This document shows positions 49,261-59,992 of a stretch of 64,000 nt of DNA, in pieces. The notes beneath the pieces are model-generated. The model was not told the DNA's origin, searched no databases, and saw nothing but the letters and a program-made list of their open reading frames with translations. Both the position numbers and the translations under genes were made by a program. Origin of the DNA: Phaeodactylum tricornutum CCAP 1055/1 (taxonomy: Eukaryota > Bacillariophyta > Bacillariophyceae > Surirellales > Neidiaceae); the NCBI RefSeq assembly GCF_000150955.2, contig NC_011669.1:1370993-1434992 (forward strand). Direction: 5' to 3'. Every line of letters starts with the position of its first letter. Within the stretch, counting starts at the first letter, position 1.

Positions 49261-50597
49261 ATGATGATGAGCTTGAGAAGTCTGGTAAGTGTAATTGCAA
49301 TCGCGTTCACATTGGGAATCGGGATGTACAATGGCGTGCACGATATGAGTCATGTGGTCGAGACTTTGTCGTCGATTGAGAAAGAGCTAAATCCCTTGCA
49401 GCCCATGACGGGATCGGAGCAAAGCAAGATCGTTAGCATGCCTTACAAAAACTGGAGGAAAGACATTATACGGGAACCAATTCCTCGACCATCAGCTAAA
49501 GCTCTTTTCGACGGATCAAATGTAACGGGCGACGTATCGTGGCTCCTAAATCTGGCTATTATAGGATTCGGCAAATGTGGCACCTCGTCTATGGTAGGCC
49601 ATTTCAGCCAACACAAACAAATATCCATGATGCACAGAGAGCACTGCGAGTTTACATGGCGTGACGACGACACCATTCTTCTTAAAGCCCTGGAGTCGGA
49701 GCTTCCACATGGCAACTATATGCGTGGGCTGAAGTGCCCCAGTCTCGTGAGAAGCCCTTTGGGAATGCAACGGTTAGCCAAGTATTTTCCGAACGTTCGA
49801 CTCATCGTTGGAGTTCGGCATCCAATCCTTTGGTAAGTCATTGTTGATGGAACAAATTGATTCTTACTTGTCAGCTAACCTGGGTTTTGGTATACCTGGA
49901 CAGGTTCGAATCTTTGTACAACTGCAAGTATATTTTTTTCAGTGTCTAGTAAACTGTCTTTCCCAATCGCTGTACCTTTCTGCTCACCATCAACAATACT
50001 TGTTACTCTACAGTTCGCCAGAGACAGTTTGGATACAGCCTCTTCCCAGCCCACAAATTGATTGGCAAATGCCAGGATTTGGGACCCAATAAAAAGGTGC
50101 ACGGTGTATGTACAGAAGAAGCGAGATTTCAAGAAGCATTAATTGGCTTGGGAAAGACTAGCATGAGTACAACGGACGAAATGCAGTACTTTTTATCCTC
50201 TGAAAAGAAACCTGAGAATCTTACCGTTATCTCTCAAATGAAAGTATTTGTCTACGACATAGCGCAGGTAGAGGATAAAGACGAGGAACGCTCCCAACTG
50301 TTTATGGACGACATGCAAACATTCCTCCAGATGACGGAGCCTTTCAAGCCGATGGGTCAAAAAAGCGGCGGGAAAACGAAGCAGTCGCGCATTGACATTT
50401 GCGAGCAAAAGTACGACCATTTGCGCGAGGCTCTCTTGGACATTGGGGTGAATGCATCGAGGTGGATCCGTCGCTTTTTCGTACCTGCCGAGGGTGTGAC
50501 CGTCTCATCACCCAAATTTTTCGAGCAGTCGTTGGCGAAGTGGGAAATCGATCCGTGCGAAGAACGCCGAGCAAATAACACATTCCCTCCCAAATGA
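49261..50597 (+). CDS. Golgi-type carbohydrate sulfotransferase, 3 exons with a 20-nt micro-exon
   Basis: Exons 49261-49832, 49904-49923 and 50014-50597 (391 residues). A type II membrane protein: short cytosolic Met-rich start, signal anchor LVSVIAIAFTLGIGMYNGV, then a lumenal P-loop sulfotransferase. The PAPS 5'-phosphosulfate loop is LAIIGFGKCGTSSMVGHFSQ; the 3'-phosphate region is RLIVGVRHPILWFESLYNFR, which exists only after splicing. The second intron starts GCAAGT and ends CTACAG, a GC-AG intron; other options break the frame or the LYNFR sequence. Exon 3 gives LFPAHKLIGKCQDL and VCTEEARFQEALIGLGKT, usual in diatom relatives. Probable role: sulfation of extracellular polysaccharide. 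Acceptor unknown. Confidence 0.85.
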
Positions 50598-51528
50598 TTT
50601 GATTGTGTCATTATCCCGACAATTTGGTTGTAAACTCTAGGCTGCTTGTCAAAGCAACATGGAAAATAGCCAAGAAGCCATTGTCGACAAATTGGGATGC
50701 CCAGGATCACGCACCTATGCAGTGCACAGATAAGGTTTCTGAAAGGGGGAAAACGGACAGCACCATCACTCTCGACATTCGTGTGTATGGGTTGGTATTT
50801 ACAGTTCAATAATTTACACCGCAATCTTAAAGTTAATTTTTTTAAAATGGATTGCTCTTGGTGGAGACTTGCAGTCCCGTTTGTATTGGTATCTAATCAT
50901 TGTACTGCAAGTTAATAGATTCGCTCTCACTGTCAATGCGTCGAGAAACAATATGGATTTGAATGTTGTTGTACAAAAACTTATCATCTTGCTCCCATGC
51001 ATAGCCAAAATCCAGGGCTAGCTGTATTCTAGTTGGATGCTCAAACAAGAACTACGGATAGTGTTTCCCTTTGTGTAAGTGGCAAATTCGAATATTGTGG
51101 CTGGATTTTCTATCAAGTCCAAATCTAACAGTAGTAATCTAGGCACAATCGGACTTTCGTTGGTGTCAATTCAATTCACGCTACACGTTACATCCTTAGC
51201 ATCTACAGTACGATATGTTACACTTTCATTACCCCAACTAGTAGTTACTTGGTTGCGCTTCCTTTGCTTGCTGCCTGGTAACTAATTGACATTAGATGAT
51301 TCACTCAGAGTAATTACAAGTTCAAATATTTTCAAATGAATTTAAGTCAGCAGCTTTCTGGAAGTCGCAACTCCGTATCTTGCGAGTACGATAAAGTCTT
51401 CAGACCTAACTGTAAACCATCACAATGTCTCTGACTGTGAGTTCGATCGTGCTTTTGATTTTCCCGTGATCAATTGCCTTGTTCGATATTGTTCAGTCAG
51501 CTTGTACTCTGTGGGGTGCGGCGCTATA
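50598..51528. other. Gene-free stretch before the transporter
   Basis: About 930 bp, AT-rich, no supported gene. It holds CTCACTGTCAATGCG near 50929, CTAACTGTAAACC near 51410 and an exact TGACTGTGA at 51432-51440. Confidence 0.45.
51432..51440. promoter_or_regulatory. TGACTGTGA element
   Basis: Exact copy of the recurrent word, 89 bp upstream of the transporter ATG. Confidence 0.55.
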
Positions 51529-53223
51529 ATGTCCATGGCAGTGACGGCAGAGCCCATGGAAAGTCGGTCCGAGTCTTCGGCGGATCATGCTGCAGGCGAG
51601 GGTTTCTTGGGTGTGTTTGATCGCGAAGAACCAGACCCTGCGGTGGAGACACTTGCGAATCCGGATGACGATACAATTTCGGAAGAACTCGCAGGCTCCT
51701 TGGTTCGCGTAGGGACAACGGCGTCGGCTCGATTTAACATATTATCCACCATGGTGGGTGGAGGGTCATTGTCCCTCCCTATGGCGTTTCAAAAGGCTGG
51801 GAATGGACTCCTCGGTCCCGTTATCCTGATCGTGGTAGCTACCGTGACAGAGTTCTGTTTCCGCATCTTGGTAGATTCAGCACGACGGCTAAGTCCCGTT
51901 TCTGCAAGCTCCGTAACTCCCGGTAAAGACTCGTTCGAGTTGATTGCCAGTGCGGCGTTTGGTCGGCGGGCATATGTCGGATCCATGATACTGGTAACCT
52001 TTATGTGTTTTTTTGGTACCATTGGATACGCAGTCCTACTGCGAGACATGTTAGAACCTGTCACGTTTATGATCTTTCCATCCCATGCGTCATTTTCTAA
52101 TACCACCCGGGTATACGAATCCCAGTGGGAGAGTGTCGGGCGTGGGAGCCAGGTCGGTGGTAGTGACGGGCCGTCTTGGCGGAACAATGCGACCATGTTG
52201 ATTGTTGTTTTGCTGGTAACCCCGCTGTGTACGTTGCGGACACTGACTGCCCTAAAGCGGTTTGGTGCCGCATCCATGGTCAGCGTTTTGATCTTGGGAC
52301 TCTGCGTGGTGTATCGATCGATTGAATGCAATCTCGGATACGTGGACGGCAACCACGATTACAAATTTTGGCATTCTTTTCAACTGTGGCCTGATTCCTG
52401 GAAAAATGTGTTGGACGCCTTTCCACTCTTTGTCTCGTGTTTTGTATGTCACTACAATATTCTTACCGTACACAACGAGTTACGTGTTCCGAGCCACCAA
52501 CGAGTTTCGTGGTGGTTGCGGTCCACCACTTGGATGGCCGCAGCGTTTTATCTCCTCATCGGTCTTGCTGGATCAGCCTACGCACACTGCACAATCGACG
52601 GTAAAATCCACGGGAACGTCCTTTTAGACTTTCCCAAGGACGATCCACTCTTGTTGGTGGGACGCATGTGCTTGGCCTTGACAATAACCTTGGCCTTTCC
52701 AATGTTGACCATTCCAGCCCGGGATATTGTGATTCGATCATTGCCTTCGCTGCTCAAACATGATCAACAATCGAATGGTGCAGACAATGGTGAATCAAAC
52801 TTAGTGGAACAGTCGTTACGACAGTCACTCCTCGAAAACGTTCATTCGGACGACGAAGCGGTTGGCTTAGTACCGCATTCGTCGCTGTCCTCGGAACAAC
52901 CGTCCGGCAAAGGAGCATCTTTCTGGCTACGGCTAGTCGTTGCTATGGCTTTGTTCTGGACCGCGGCCGGAGTCGCAAGTTGTGTCAGTAGCATCGATAT
53001 TGTGTGGAATTTACTGGGCAGTAGTCTTTCCATGCTTTTGTCTTATATTATCCCCTGTTCATCCTACCTCACGATTATTCACACCGAGGAGAATGGAGGG
53101 ACCAGTGAGCGTCCCAGTCGGTTTGTCCTGGCGACAGCATGGGTGCTGTTGTTGGTGGCCTCCCCGCTAATGATCTTGTCGACCGCCAACGCGGTCTACA
53201 GTACTTTCTTTTCGAACGTATAG
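51529..53223 (+). CDS. Amino-acid transporter, AAAP/SLC38 family
   Basis: 564 residues from the first true ATG, single exon. The family moves neutral or cationic amino acids across plasma or vacuolar membranes, often with protons or sodium. After an acidic N-terminal tail of about 65 residues comes the opening motif TTASARFNILSTMVGGGSLS, then LPMAFQKAGNGLLGPVILIV, typical of AAAP proteins (G.G.L.LP.A). About eleven hydrophobic segments follow, including YVGSMILVTFMCFFGTIGYA, FPLFVSCFVCHYNILTVHNE and FWTAAGVASCVSSIDIVW. The loop with DFPKDDPLLLVGRMCLALTI is also characteristic. A hydrophilic loop near residues 410-465 is longer than usual. Convergent with NSE2, 184 bp apart. Confidence 0.9.
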   Translation: MSMAVTAEPMESRSESSADHAAGEGFLGVFDREEPDPAVETLANPDDDTISEELAGSLVRVGTTASARFNILSTMVGGGSLSLPMAFQKAGNGLLGPVILIVVATVTEFCFRILVDSARRLSPVSASSVTPGKDSFELIASAAFGRRAYVGSMILVTFMCFFGTIGYAVLLRDMLEPVTFMIFPSHASFSNTTRVYESQWESVGRGSQVGGSDGPSWRNNATMLIVVLLVTPLCTLRTLTALKRFGAASMVSVLILGLCVVYRSIECNLGYVDGNHDYKFWHSFQLWPDSWKNVLDAFPLFVSCFVCHYNILTVHNELRVPSHQRVSWWLRSTTWMAAAFYLLIGLAGSAYAHCTIDGKIHGNVLLDFPKDDPLLLVGRMCLALTITLAFPMLTIPARDIVIRSLPSLLKHDQQSNGADNGESNLVEQSLRQSLLENVHSDDEAVGLVPHSSLSSEQPSGKGASFWLRLVVAMALFWTAAGVASCVSSIDIVWNLLGSSLSMLLSYIIPCSSYLTIIHTEENGGTSERPSRFVLATAWVLLLVASPLMILSTANAVYSTFFSNV

Positions 53224-53407
53224 GGGCTGCAACTGCGGCATAGACAGCGATGATGATGATATTCAAACTTCGCGTTGAGGAACGTAGAGACGAAAAAAAT
53301 GTGACATAAGGGCATGCGTATAGTTTCACAACAAATTAGACGACTTAGCTAAGAAGAATTGACTAACTATAAATGGCGTTCCATCCAATGATTCCAAAGG
53401 GCTTTGA

Positions 53408-54388
53408 CTAAAGTGCTGCTTCCTGTTCTTCTTCATCGGAATCCTGCATTTCCGCTTGCGAAGCCTGCTGCTCCGAATCGGCGGCCTGTCGACGACGAGC
53501 TCGTCGGACAAGCATGTCCTTCTGCAGGTCCTTCTCCAGCTGCACGAGCGTTACTTGATGATTCCCGCAGCCCGGTACTGGGCATTTGCAAAAGCCTTTT
53601 TGTCCCATAAGCTGCATAATTCCCGCCTTGCTGTATACATGTTTGCATGTTTTATTCTTGACGGGTTCTTCCAGTAAAACCATGGTGATGGGGCATTTTA
53701 GCGACTTCTCTGAGCTACTCTGGTGGTTCAGAAACTCAATGTCGTCATCGTCATCGTCTCCGCCATCCTTTTTGACAAGTACAGGTTCCTTCTCCCCGAG
53801 CTCTGCGAGAATTTCGCGACTGCAATATTTGAGCGAAGCATTGCGACGGTAAGGTTGCGGAAAAAGGAATACAGTTTCCGTGAAGTGAGACGGTTCAATC
53901 CCAACAACGCGTACTTACTAGTATGCTTCCTGGTGCATCGGCAGTTGAGTGTTTTGGTGCTCCACTCGCGTTTGCTCCATCAAAGTCTCGATCTTTTCTT
54001 TATAATCTACAACTTGCATCGGCTCATCGTCTGTACTGGGATCGGTATTGGCTTCGTTGAGAGCTTGTTCCTTCAACGTTCGGAGCGTTTCTAGAAATAT
54101 TTGGAGTTTGCGTTCGCGTTCCACATTGCCTTTGGCCAGTTTCTTGATTCGCGCACGCTGTTCTTGCAAAAACGCCCGGACGTCTGTTTCTTCCGCGACG
54201 GCATTATTTTCCTTGCACAAAGGTAACAGTGTTTGTTCCAGATCGCCGTACGGTGCCGCCAAGCGCGACGCCATCGTCCGGCACAACGACTGATTCTGCG
54301 CGATACCTTCCCGGTCACTCGCTTCGCGACTAATGATTGTATCAAGAACAGCCGTGGTGACGTTACTGTGGCTATTGTAGCGGGACAT
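53408..54388 (-). CDS. NSE2: NSE2/MMS21 SUMO E3 ligase of the SMC5/6 complex, 2 exons
   Basis: Exons on the minus strand: 54388-53919 and 53819-53408 (293 residues). The splice (GTAAGT..ATTGCAG) gives HQEAYYREILAEL in frame. The N-terminal half is helical (residues about 1-150), as in Mms21, where it docks on the SMC5 coiled coil. The C-terminal SP-RING is clear: KSLKCPITMVLLEEPVKNKT, then CKHVYSKAGIMQLM and CKCPVPGCGNHQVTLVQLEKD, supplying the zinc-binding Cys/His set. An acidic tail (DSDEEEQEAAL) follows. Function: SUMOylation in DNA repair and chromosome maintenance. Shares its upstream region with the tRNA-ribosyltransferase gene. Confidence 0.92.
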
Positions 54389-54749
54389 GTTGAATAGTAG
54401 GCGAAGCGGAAAAGTAAATGACGCCAAAGAAATGACGAGCGGGAGAGAAAATGGTGTCGTTTACAGTTAGCTCATTTCCATGGTCGATGCGATGGCGCCC
54501 GGAGCCCGGCAGGCTCGATGTGGAGCAGCTCTTTGAATAAATAGCCATTGTGCGACGACGTTTTCTAATTATATCTCTTGGTCGTCGTATCGATGTCTGA
54601 GAACGAGAGTCTTCGGGTTCCTCTGTTCCCTTTTGTCGTCAAACTCCCCGAGCCCACCATTTCAGATAGGAATTTGCGCAAAACACACGTTCACTCTCTT
54701 CTTCCTACTAGTTACGCTACCTGTAGTCACTTTACCAGGATATAGCAAC
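54389..54749. other. Divergent intergenic region (NSE2 / TGT)
   Basis: Promoter space with TTTACAGTTAGC near 54466. The downstream frame is open from 54633 but lacks an ATG before 54750. Confidence 0.45.
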
Positions 54750-56326
54750 ATGGAGGAATCCTCCCCAGCCGACAATGACAGCGAGCGACCTTTGAAGAAG
54801 GCTCGCTTGGACAAAACGGAGCTTATGTCAGCCTCGATACCTGTCGTGCCGCTTCCGGCGGAGCTCGCGTCCGTCGACTTTTCCCAGCGAATATCGTGGG
54901 ATAAATACCATCCATACTCCGACATCCCTCTACCGTACACGCCCCTCGGCACCGCCCCCGCGTTCGTTCCTCTTCTCCCGCTCTCTGCCACCACGTTCAC
55001 GCTCTATCGGGACGAGCCCGTGCCTGTACGGTACACCTGCAGCCGCAACCGGGACAACTACGATCCCGGCCATTGCCGACCCCCATGTTCATGCCCGTCG
55101 GTACAAAGGGCTGTCTCAAAGGATTGGCGGTCCAGGAACTCGTGACAGATCCCGCTCTATCCTGCCCAATAATTTTGGGAAATACCTACCACTTGGCCAT
55201 ACAGCCGGGGACTGAGTTAGTGGACGAAATGGGAGGACTCCACGCGTTTCAAGGTTTGCCGGAAACCTTGAACGGCGCACTGCACGAGCCCGATCCCAAC
55301 ACCATAACGACGACCACATCAGCCCAACCCTATAACCTATTGACCGACTCCGGGGGGTTTCAAATGGTCTCGTTGGTCAAATTGTCTAAAATTACCGAAG
55401 AGGGAGTCTCGTTCCAAAATCCGTTTCAAAAGCACACCAACGCGGACGATGTCAGCAGCATGTTGCTGTTGCGACCGGAAGATTCCATCCGACACCAAAA
55501 CAACATTGGCGCGAATATTATCATGGCCCTGGATGACGTCGTATCCAGTGTGATGGAAGACGAAGCCCGGTTTGTCACGGCCACCCACCGTACCCTGCGG
55601 TGGTACGATCGATGTGTAGCCGCCCATGCGAAAGCCGATACACAAAATTTGTTTCCTATTGTCCAGGGCGGCTTGGACATCGCCTTAGGTGGCAAGCGCG
55701 AACAATGCTTAGCAGGCTTCCGTCACCGCGCGGTGACCCAAGGATACTGTATTCCGGGATACGCCATTGGTGGCTTGGCGGGAGGCGAATCCAAGGACGA
55801 TTTCTGGAGGGTCGTGGATCATTGCTGCCGGGCGCTTCCCGACGACAAACCCCGTTACCTTATGGGTGTCGGATATCCCTTGGACTTGGTCGTTTGCACC
55901 GCGCTGGGTTGCGACCTGTACGATTGTGTCTACCCAACGCGCACCGCCCGCTTTGGAGTCGCACTTGTCCCAGGCCGGCATCCGGGAACACTGCGACTCA
56001 AGGCGCACGAGTGTGCCAGCGACACCGGACCGATCCAGGATGGCTGCGGATGTCAGGCGTGTCGGGAAGGTATATCCCGTGCGCGTTTGCACCTTCTCCT
56101 CAAGACAAACAACCCGCTGGCGGCGGAACTCGTGACACAGCACAACATTGCCTATATGATGACCTTGGTGCGGGACATGCGCAACTCTATTCTGCGCAAC
56201 GAATTTGCCGCGTTCGCCTCCAACTTTGTGCAACAACAATTTCCTGGAGAGAGACAGGGTGGTGACGAGTGCCCCGCTTGGGTCAAGAATGCGTTGGAAG
56301 CAGCTGGTGTTGGCCTCCTCAAATAG
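54750..56326 (+). CDS. QTRT1: Queuine tRNA-ribosyltransferase catalytic subunit, with an apparent one-base frame break
   Basis: Swaps guanine 34 for queuine in GUN tRNAs. The N-terminal frame runs from ATG 54750 (MEESSPADNDSERPLKKARL) to FTLYRDEPVPVRYTCSRNRD, where TCSRNR parallels the TCSRSR of animal enzymes, then GHCRPP; the next frame resumes at MFMPVGTKGCLKGL. The break falls in a run of five C at 55080-55084; a sixth C would give GHCRPPMFMPVG, the expected sequence. Downstream all key motifs are present: LGNTYHL, LLTDSGGFQMVSL (general-acid Asp), IVQGGLD, AIGGLAGGE, DCVYPTRTARFG (nucleophile Asp) and the zinc site CGCQACREGISRARLH with a later His. A sequence or assembly error, a real allele or recoding are all possible. 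No splice sites explain it. Confidence 0.88.
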
Positions 56327-56572
56327 ATCTTTCTGTAATCAAGATGTATTGCTTGTGATCGTTTAGCTATAGATTGTGTTGAGTCCATTTTTTTGTGATG
56401 CCGAGGCTCAAACTCTAACCATTGGTGGAATACGTCGTCGGTGACTTGTCCGGCATTTAGTCGGCATGCGGAACAAGAAACGCAGAGACGGCCATTTTCT
56501 CACGTCTCGCGAGAAAATGTTTTCTCTTCTCTTTCCCCGGGTAGCTCTTGAGTGTGACTATAAACGACCGGC

Positions 56573-57401
56573 ATGACAGTTTCTAACGAAGAATCGCCCG
56601 ATGTTGAGCTCGACGCGTCAACAACTGTGGAAACGATAAAAATAGCACCCACCGAATGGATCAAACGCTTGCAATCGACATGGGGTGAACCTTTGGTTGT
56701 CCCAGAATGGGAGGACGATACGGAAGGCTATCGAGCCAAAAATGGTTGGCAGGCAAGTTAGCGTGTGTACCTCCTATGTCTCTACCAGTACGAATATCGA
56801 GGCGACATGAATATTTACTGACGCTGTGCGCAGCATAAGGGATCGTATCTGACTCTGGATTGTTTTCGGTCGGATCCGTTTCTTTCTTCAGGGACGAGAT
56901 TTAGTACACGATGAAAATGCTCCAGTACGCATTACGAGATATTTCGTCCAATACGGAAACGGAAATGATATCTCCGATGACGTGTCGATCACGAGGGGCG
57001 GCGTTGGTACCATCCTGACAGGAGTCGTCGTGTTTACACCAAGGGCAGAGTCGCACCAGGGATACTGTCACGGCGGTAGCATGTGCAGTGTCATGGACGA
57101 TGTGGTCGGTTGGTGCTCGTTTTTGACCACGGGTCGATGCCAACCGTGGTCCGGTTTTACCGTCCAAGTTAATACCAGTTTGCGCCAACCCGTCGCCGTC
57201 AATGCTACCTTACTCGTTCGAGCGGAAATTTCCAAAATTGAGCGACGCAAAGTGTACATGAAAGCCGTTCTGGTCGACCCGGCGAACGAAGATCGTGTGC
57301 ACGCCATCTGTGATGGCATGGCTGTATTGAATTGTGGAGTACTGCCATTGGAGACGCAACAATCGACCGATACCGTTGGGACCGAGGTGGACGAATCTTG
57401 A
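56573..57401 (+). CDS. THEM4-like hotdog thioesterase, 2 exons joined by a GC-AG intron
   Basis: Exons 56573-56752 and 56892-57401 (229 residues). The only 5' splice site that keeps the frame is CAG|GCAAGT (GC donor), with TTCTTCAG as acceptor, giving NGWQGRDLVHDENAPVR. The hotdog domain spans residues about 75-225: GGVGTILTGVVVFTPRAESH, then the catalytic-type GYCHGGSMCSVMDDVVGW (HGG...DD) and FTVQVNTSLRQPVAVNATLL, RKVYMKAVLVDP. This matches acyl-CoA thioesterases of the THEM4/4HBT group. No leader peptide is visible. Substrate not determined. Convergent with the epimerase-methyltransferase fusion, 141 bp apart. Confidence 0.8.
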
Positions 57402-57542
57402 AACGTGGTTGGGCGTGTACAAATGCAAAAATCGAGATTTTAGATCAAAACAACCGCTGCCAAAACCAACCTGTCTTGGTGTGCCCTATATATTAGAATC
57501 TGCCAACCTGTGAAATCATCACGTGATCGGCGACCTTTCACA

Positions 57543-59705
57543 TCATGGTGTAGCGACTTCCAGCGCGAGTTGATAAACAGGAAAAATTTGATCTGGAAAG
57601 TTGTCCTGGATTTGTGCGTGTACTACTCGTAAACCCGCTTCTCGTGCCAGCCAATGCAGATATCGTGCAGATCGCGACAAAGATGCATCCTCCACGTCTA
57701 CGATAAAGTCTTGGTCATCGCACGTATTTTCTTTGAGACAAATAACTCCACCCGAATCCAACAAGCTTTCGCCGCAACGTCGCAGAAATGCAATCGCATC
57801 TTCATCCGTCAGATAACAAAAAACCCACTGAATCCAAACAATAGAGTATGAGCTTTTCCGCGGCATCCACTCCTGAAGTCCTTGACAGTAAAATCGGCAG
57901 CGTTCAACTCCGCCATCGTCTCCAATGTAATCCGGGGCAGCTGCCAAAAGTCGCGGTGAAGACTCCACCAAATCGCATCGTTGCACACCCAGCGGCAACA
58001 GGAGCCCTTTGGAAACGCGACCAATACCCGCCCCACATTCGCAGGCGGCTCCTGCTGACCAAATAACACTGGAGTAACCTCGCTGCACAACAACGTCGTT
58101 GAGAAACGCCCGAGATCCCTCCAAATCTAGGTCAGAAATTGCAGCAAAACCGCCCAGAACGCCGTCCACTGTGGGTGGACAGTTGTCCTCATAATAATCC
58201 GTTGCGCGACTATACCAGGAGGCTGCTGCTGTAGAAGCCGAGTATACGCCTTGGGCCTTCCACATGGCGCATGGTGAGGGGTAGTAATTTCCTTCCGTGT
58301 CGGACCCCCGAAACTCAACTGGGGCAACAAAAGTGTCGATCTTAGCACCCGTTTCTTTTGTTGGAAAGCAGACTTCATATTCAATATCTTGTCGATAGTG
58401 AGGGCTTTCCGGTCGTAGAACGACACATTTTCCTTGAATAAATTCGGGAAACCGCGTATCATCCACGAGGACAGAATCGGGATAGTGCTGTGTTTCCAAA
58501 CATAAACCTTGCCACTGGCCGTAGACGGCCGTATCTTTACAAACGTCCGCGTCCACAGCGACACCGTCCAAGTAATTGGCCGTATATAGTTGCACTCCGG
58601 GAGCCGTCGATCGTACCGTCATGGATCTTTGCAAGATGGGATGACGGAGGGTCCCGACGGTGTGTAACGAGCCGTCGTCTTGTTGCGAAGAAAGGACATA
58701 ATTGTGGTCGAAACCGTAAGGCACTCGTGGTGGGTCGACGGTGTCACTGGAAAGGGCCACGTCGGGTGCAACACGCGTGCGGGAGAGATCCGCACTTGCT
58801 TGTGCGGGTGTTTGGCCAGCATGATTGACGGCGAACTCGTGCAAGGCTTGCCGAATGGGCTTTTCTTGTCGCCAGTCCATAGCTGCGAATGAGGGTGCCG
58901 CAAGATCCACCACTTGGCGTGTAGGAATACTAACACTATTGGTTGGTGTGAAATGGTCACAGCGGAGAACGAGAGTGTGATCGAGTATGCCGTGGGGATC
59001 ATCATGTCGAGAGAGATTGAAATAGGTGTGATTGGCGAGATTGATAGGAGTAGGTGTGTCACCCTGCAAGGATCCTTCCAAAGTCAGAGACAGGATTATG
59101 CCGTTTGAGGGTGCGGTAGCCAAGCGGAGCCGATAGGTGGCTGACACCAAGACTGACCCTGGATAATCTTGATCTCTGTCCCTGGAAAGGAGCGAAAATT
59201 GCACACCAGTGGGGGCATTAGTCTGGTTACTTTTCTCGTCGTCGTCGTTGTTCCCGTTCTCGTGATCATCATCCACAACGATACGTGCGTCCCATAGACG
59301 TGTTGAGAAACCCCCAGATCCACCGTGTAGGTGATTCGGCCAGTTATTGCGTTCGAGCTGCACTTTGACAGCTTTGTCCTGCTCCAGCTCTAGGATTCCG
59401 TCGGCAATCCGGTTCGCGACGCGGCCGACGACGACGCCGAAATAAGGCGGATTCCCCGATTCGTACAGATCCAGTGGGGACCGAAAGCCCAACACGACAT
59501 CATCGCGTGTAGATGCCGGCGATCTGCTGGGGATCAACCATTTGGTGACACTGGCACCTAGGGAACAAAGCTCGACCGTCACACCGTGCAAAGTCAAAGT
59601 GAAGACACGAATGGCGCCGACGGAGCTTTCACCCTGCTTGCTGGTGGGGATCGCTACCGGCGGAAGCTCCGTGAGGACGACAGCCTCCATGCCATTGTGG
59701 CTCAT
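57543..59705 (-). CDS. Aldose 1-epimerase fused to an NTM1-type protein N-terminal methyltransferase
   Basis: 720 residues in one uninterrupted exon. Residues about 30-460 are a galactose mutarotase (interconverts alpha and beta anomers of hexoses): VTVELCSLGASVTKWLIPSR, YFGVVVGRVANRIADG, NNWPNHLHGGSGGFSTRLWD, the catalytic His in INLANHTYFNLSRHDD and the catalytic Glu in LCLETQHYPDS. Residues about 490-720 match NTM1/METTL11 N-alpha-methyltransferases: WYSRATDYYEDNCPPTVDGV, LGGFAAISDLDLEGSRAFL, SAM loop CGAGIGRVSKGLLLPLG, DLVESSPRLLAAAP, and YSIVWIQWVFCYLTDEDAIA, then VICLKEN. Both halves keep their key residues, so both may be active. The pairing is unusual; a missed stop or intron is not visible. 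Confidence 0.9.
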   Translation of the reverse strand: MSHNGMEAVVLTELPPVAIPTSKQGESSVGAIRVFTLTLHGVTVELCSLGASVTKWLIPSRSPASTRDDVVLGFRSPLDLYESGNPPYFGVVVGRVANRIADGILELEQDKAVKVQLERNNWPNHLHGGSGGFSTRLWDARIVVDDDHENGNNDDDEKSNQTNAPTGVQFSLLSRDRDQDYPGSVLVSATYRLRLATAPSNGIILSLTLEGSLQGDTPTPINLANHTYFNLSRHDDPHGILDHTLVLRCDHFTPTNSVSIPTRQVVDLAAPSFAAMDWRQEKPIRQALHEFAVNHAGQTPAQASADLSRTRVAPDVALSSDTVDPPRVPYGFDHNYVLSSQQDDGSLHTVGTLRHPILQRSMTVRSTAPGVQLYTANYLDGVAVDADVCKDTAVYGQWQGLCLETQHYPDSVLVDDTRFPEFIQGKCVVLRPESPHYRQDIEYEVCFPTKETGAKIDTFVAPVEFRGSDTEGNYYPSPCAMWKAQGVYSASTAAASWYSRATDYYEDNCPPTVDGVLGGFAAISDLDLEGSRAFLNDVVVQRGYSSVIWSAGAACECGAGIGRVSKGLLLPLGVQRCDLVESSPRLLAAAPDYIGDDGGVERCRFYCQGLQEWMPRKSSYSIVWIQWVFCYLTDEDAIAFLRRCGESLLDSGGVICLKENTCDDQDFIVDVEDASLSRSARYLHWLAREAGLRVVHAQIQDNFPDQIFPVYQLALEVATP

Positions 59706-59800
59706 GGCGATAGTTATAGCTACTAGATTGGCGGCAGGTAGGAGAAAACGACCGACGTCCCACCATTTTAAACCAATGTCGTGCGTTTATGGCATGAGAG

Positions 59801-59809
59801 TCACAGTCA
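59801..59809. promoter_or_regulatory. TCACAGTCA element
   Basis: Exact copy of the recurrent word, 96 bp upstream of the epimerase-methyltransferase start. Confidence 0.5.
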
Positions 59810-59992
59810 AGTCAGATCTTGACGGACGGGAAAGCCATCCTTCACATCCAGGCTTGCAGTCACAGTTCAAATTTCAAAATTTCATAACTGCAGTTGTTGG
59901 AGACTGCGAGTCCATCGTCTGGCAGAAGGCCGTACATTGCCTCGTCTATATTACAGGCACGGTAATCTTTACGTCTGTCCTTCTCGTTTGAC

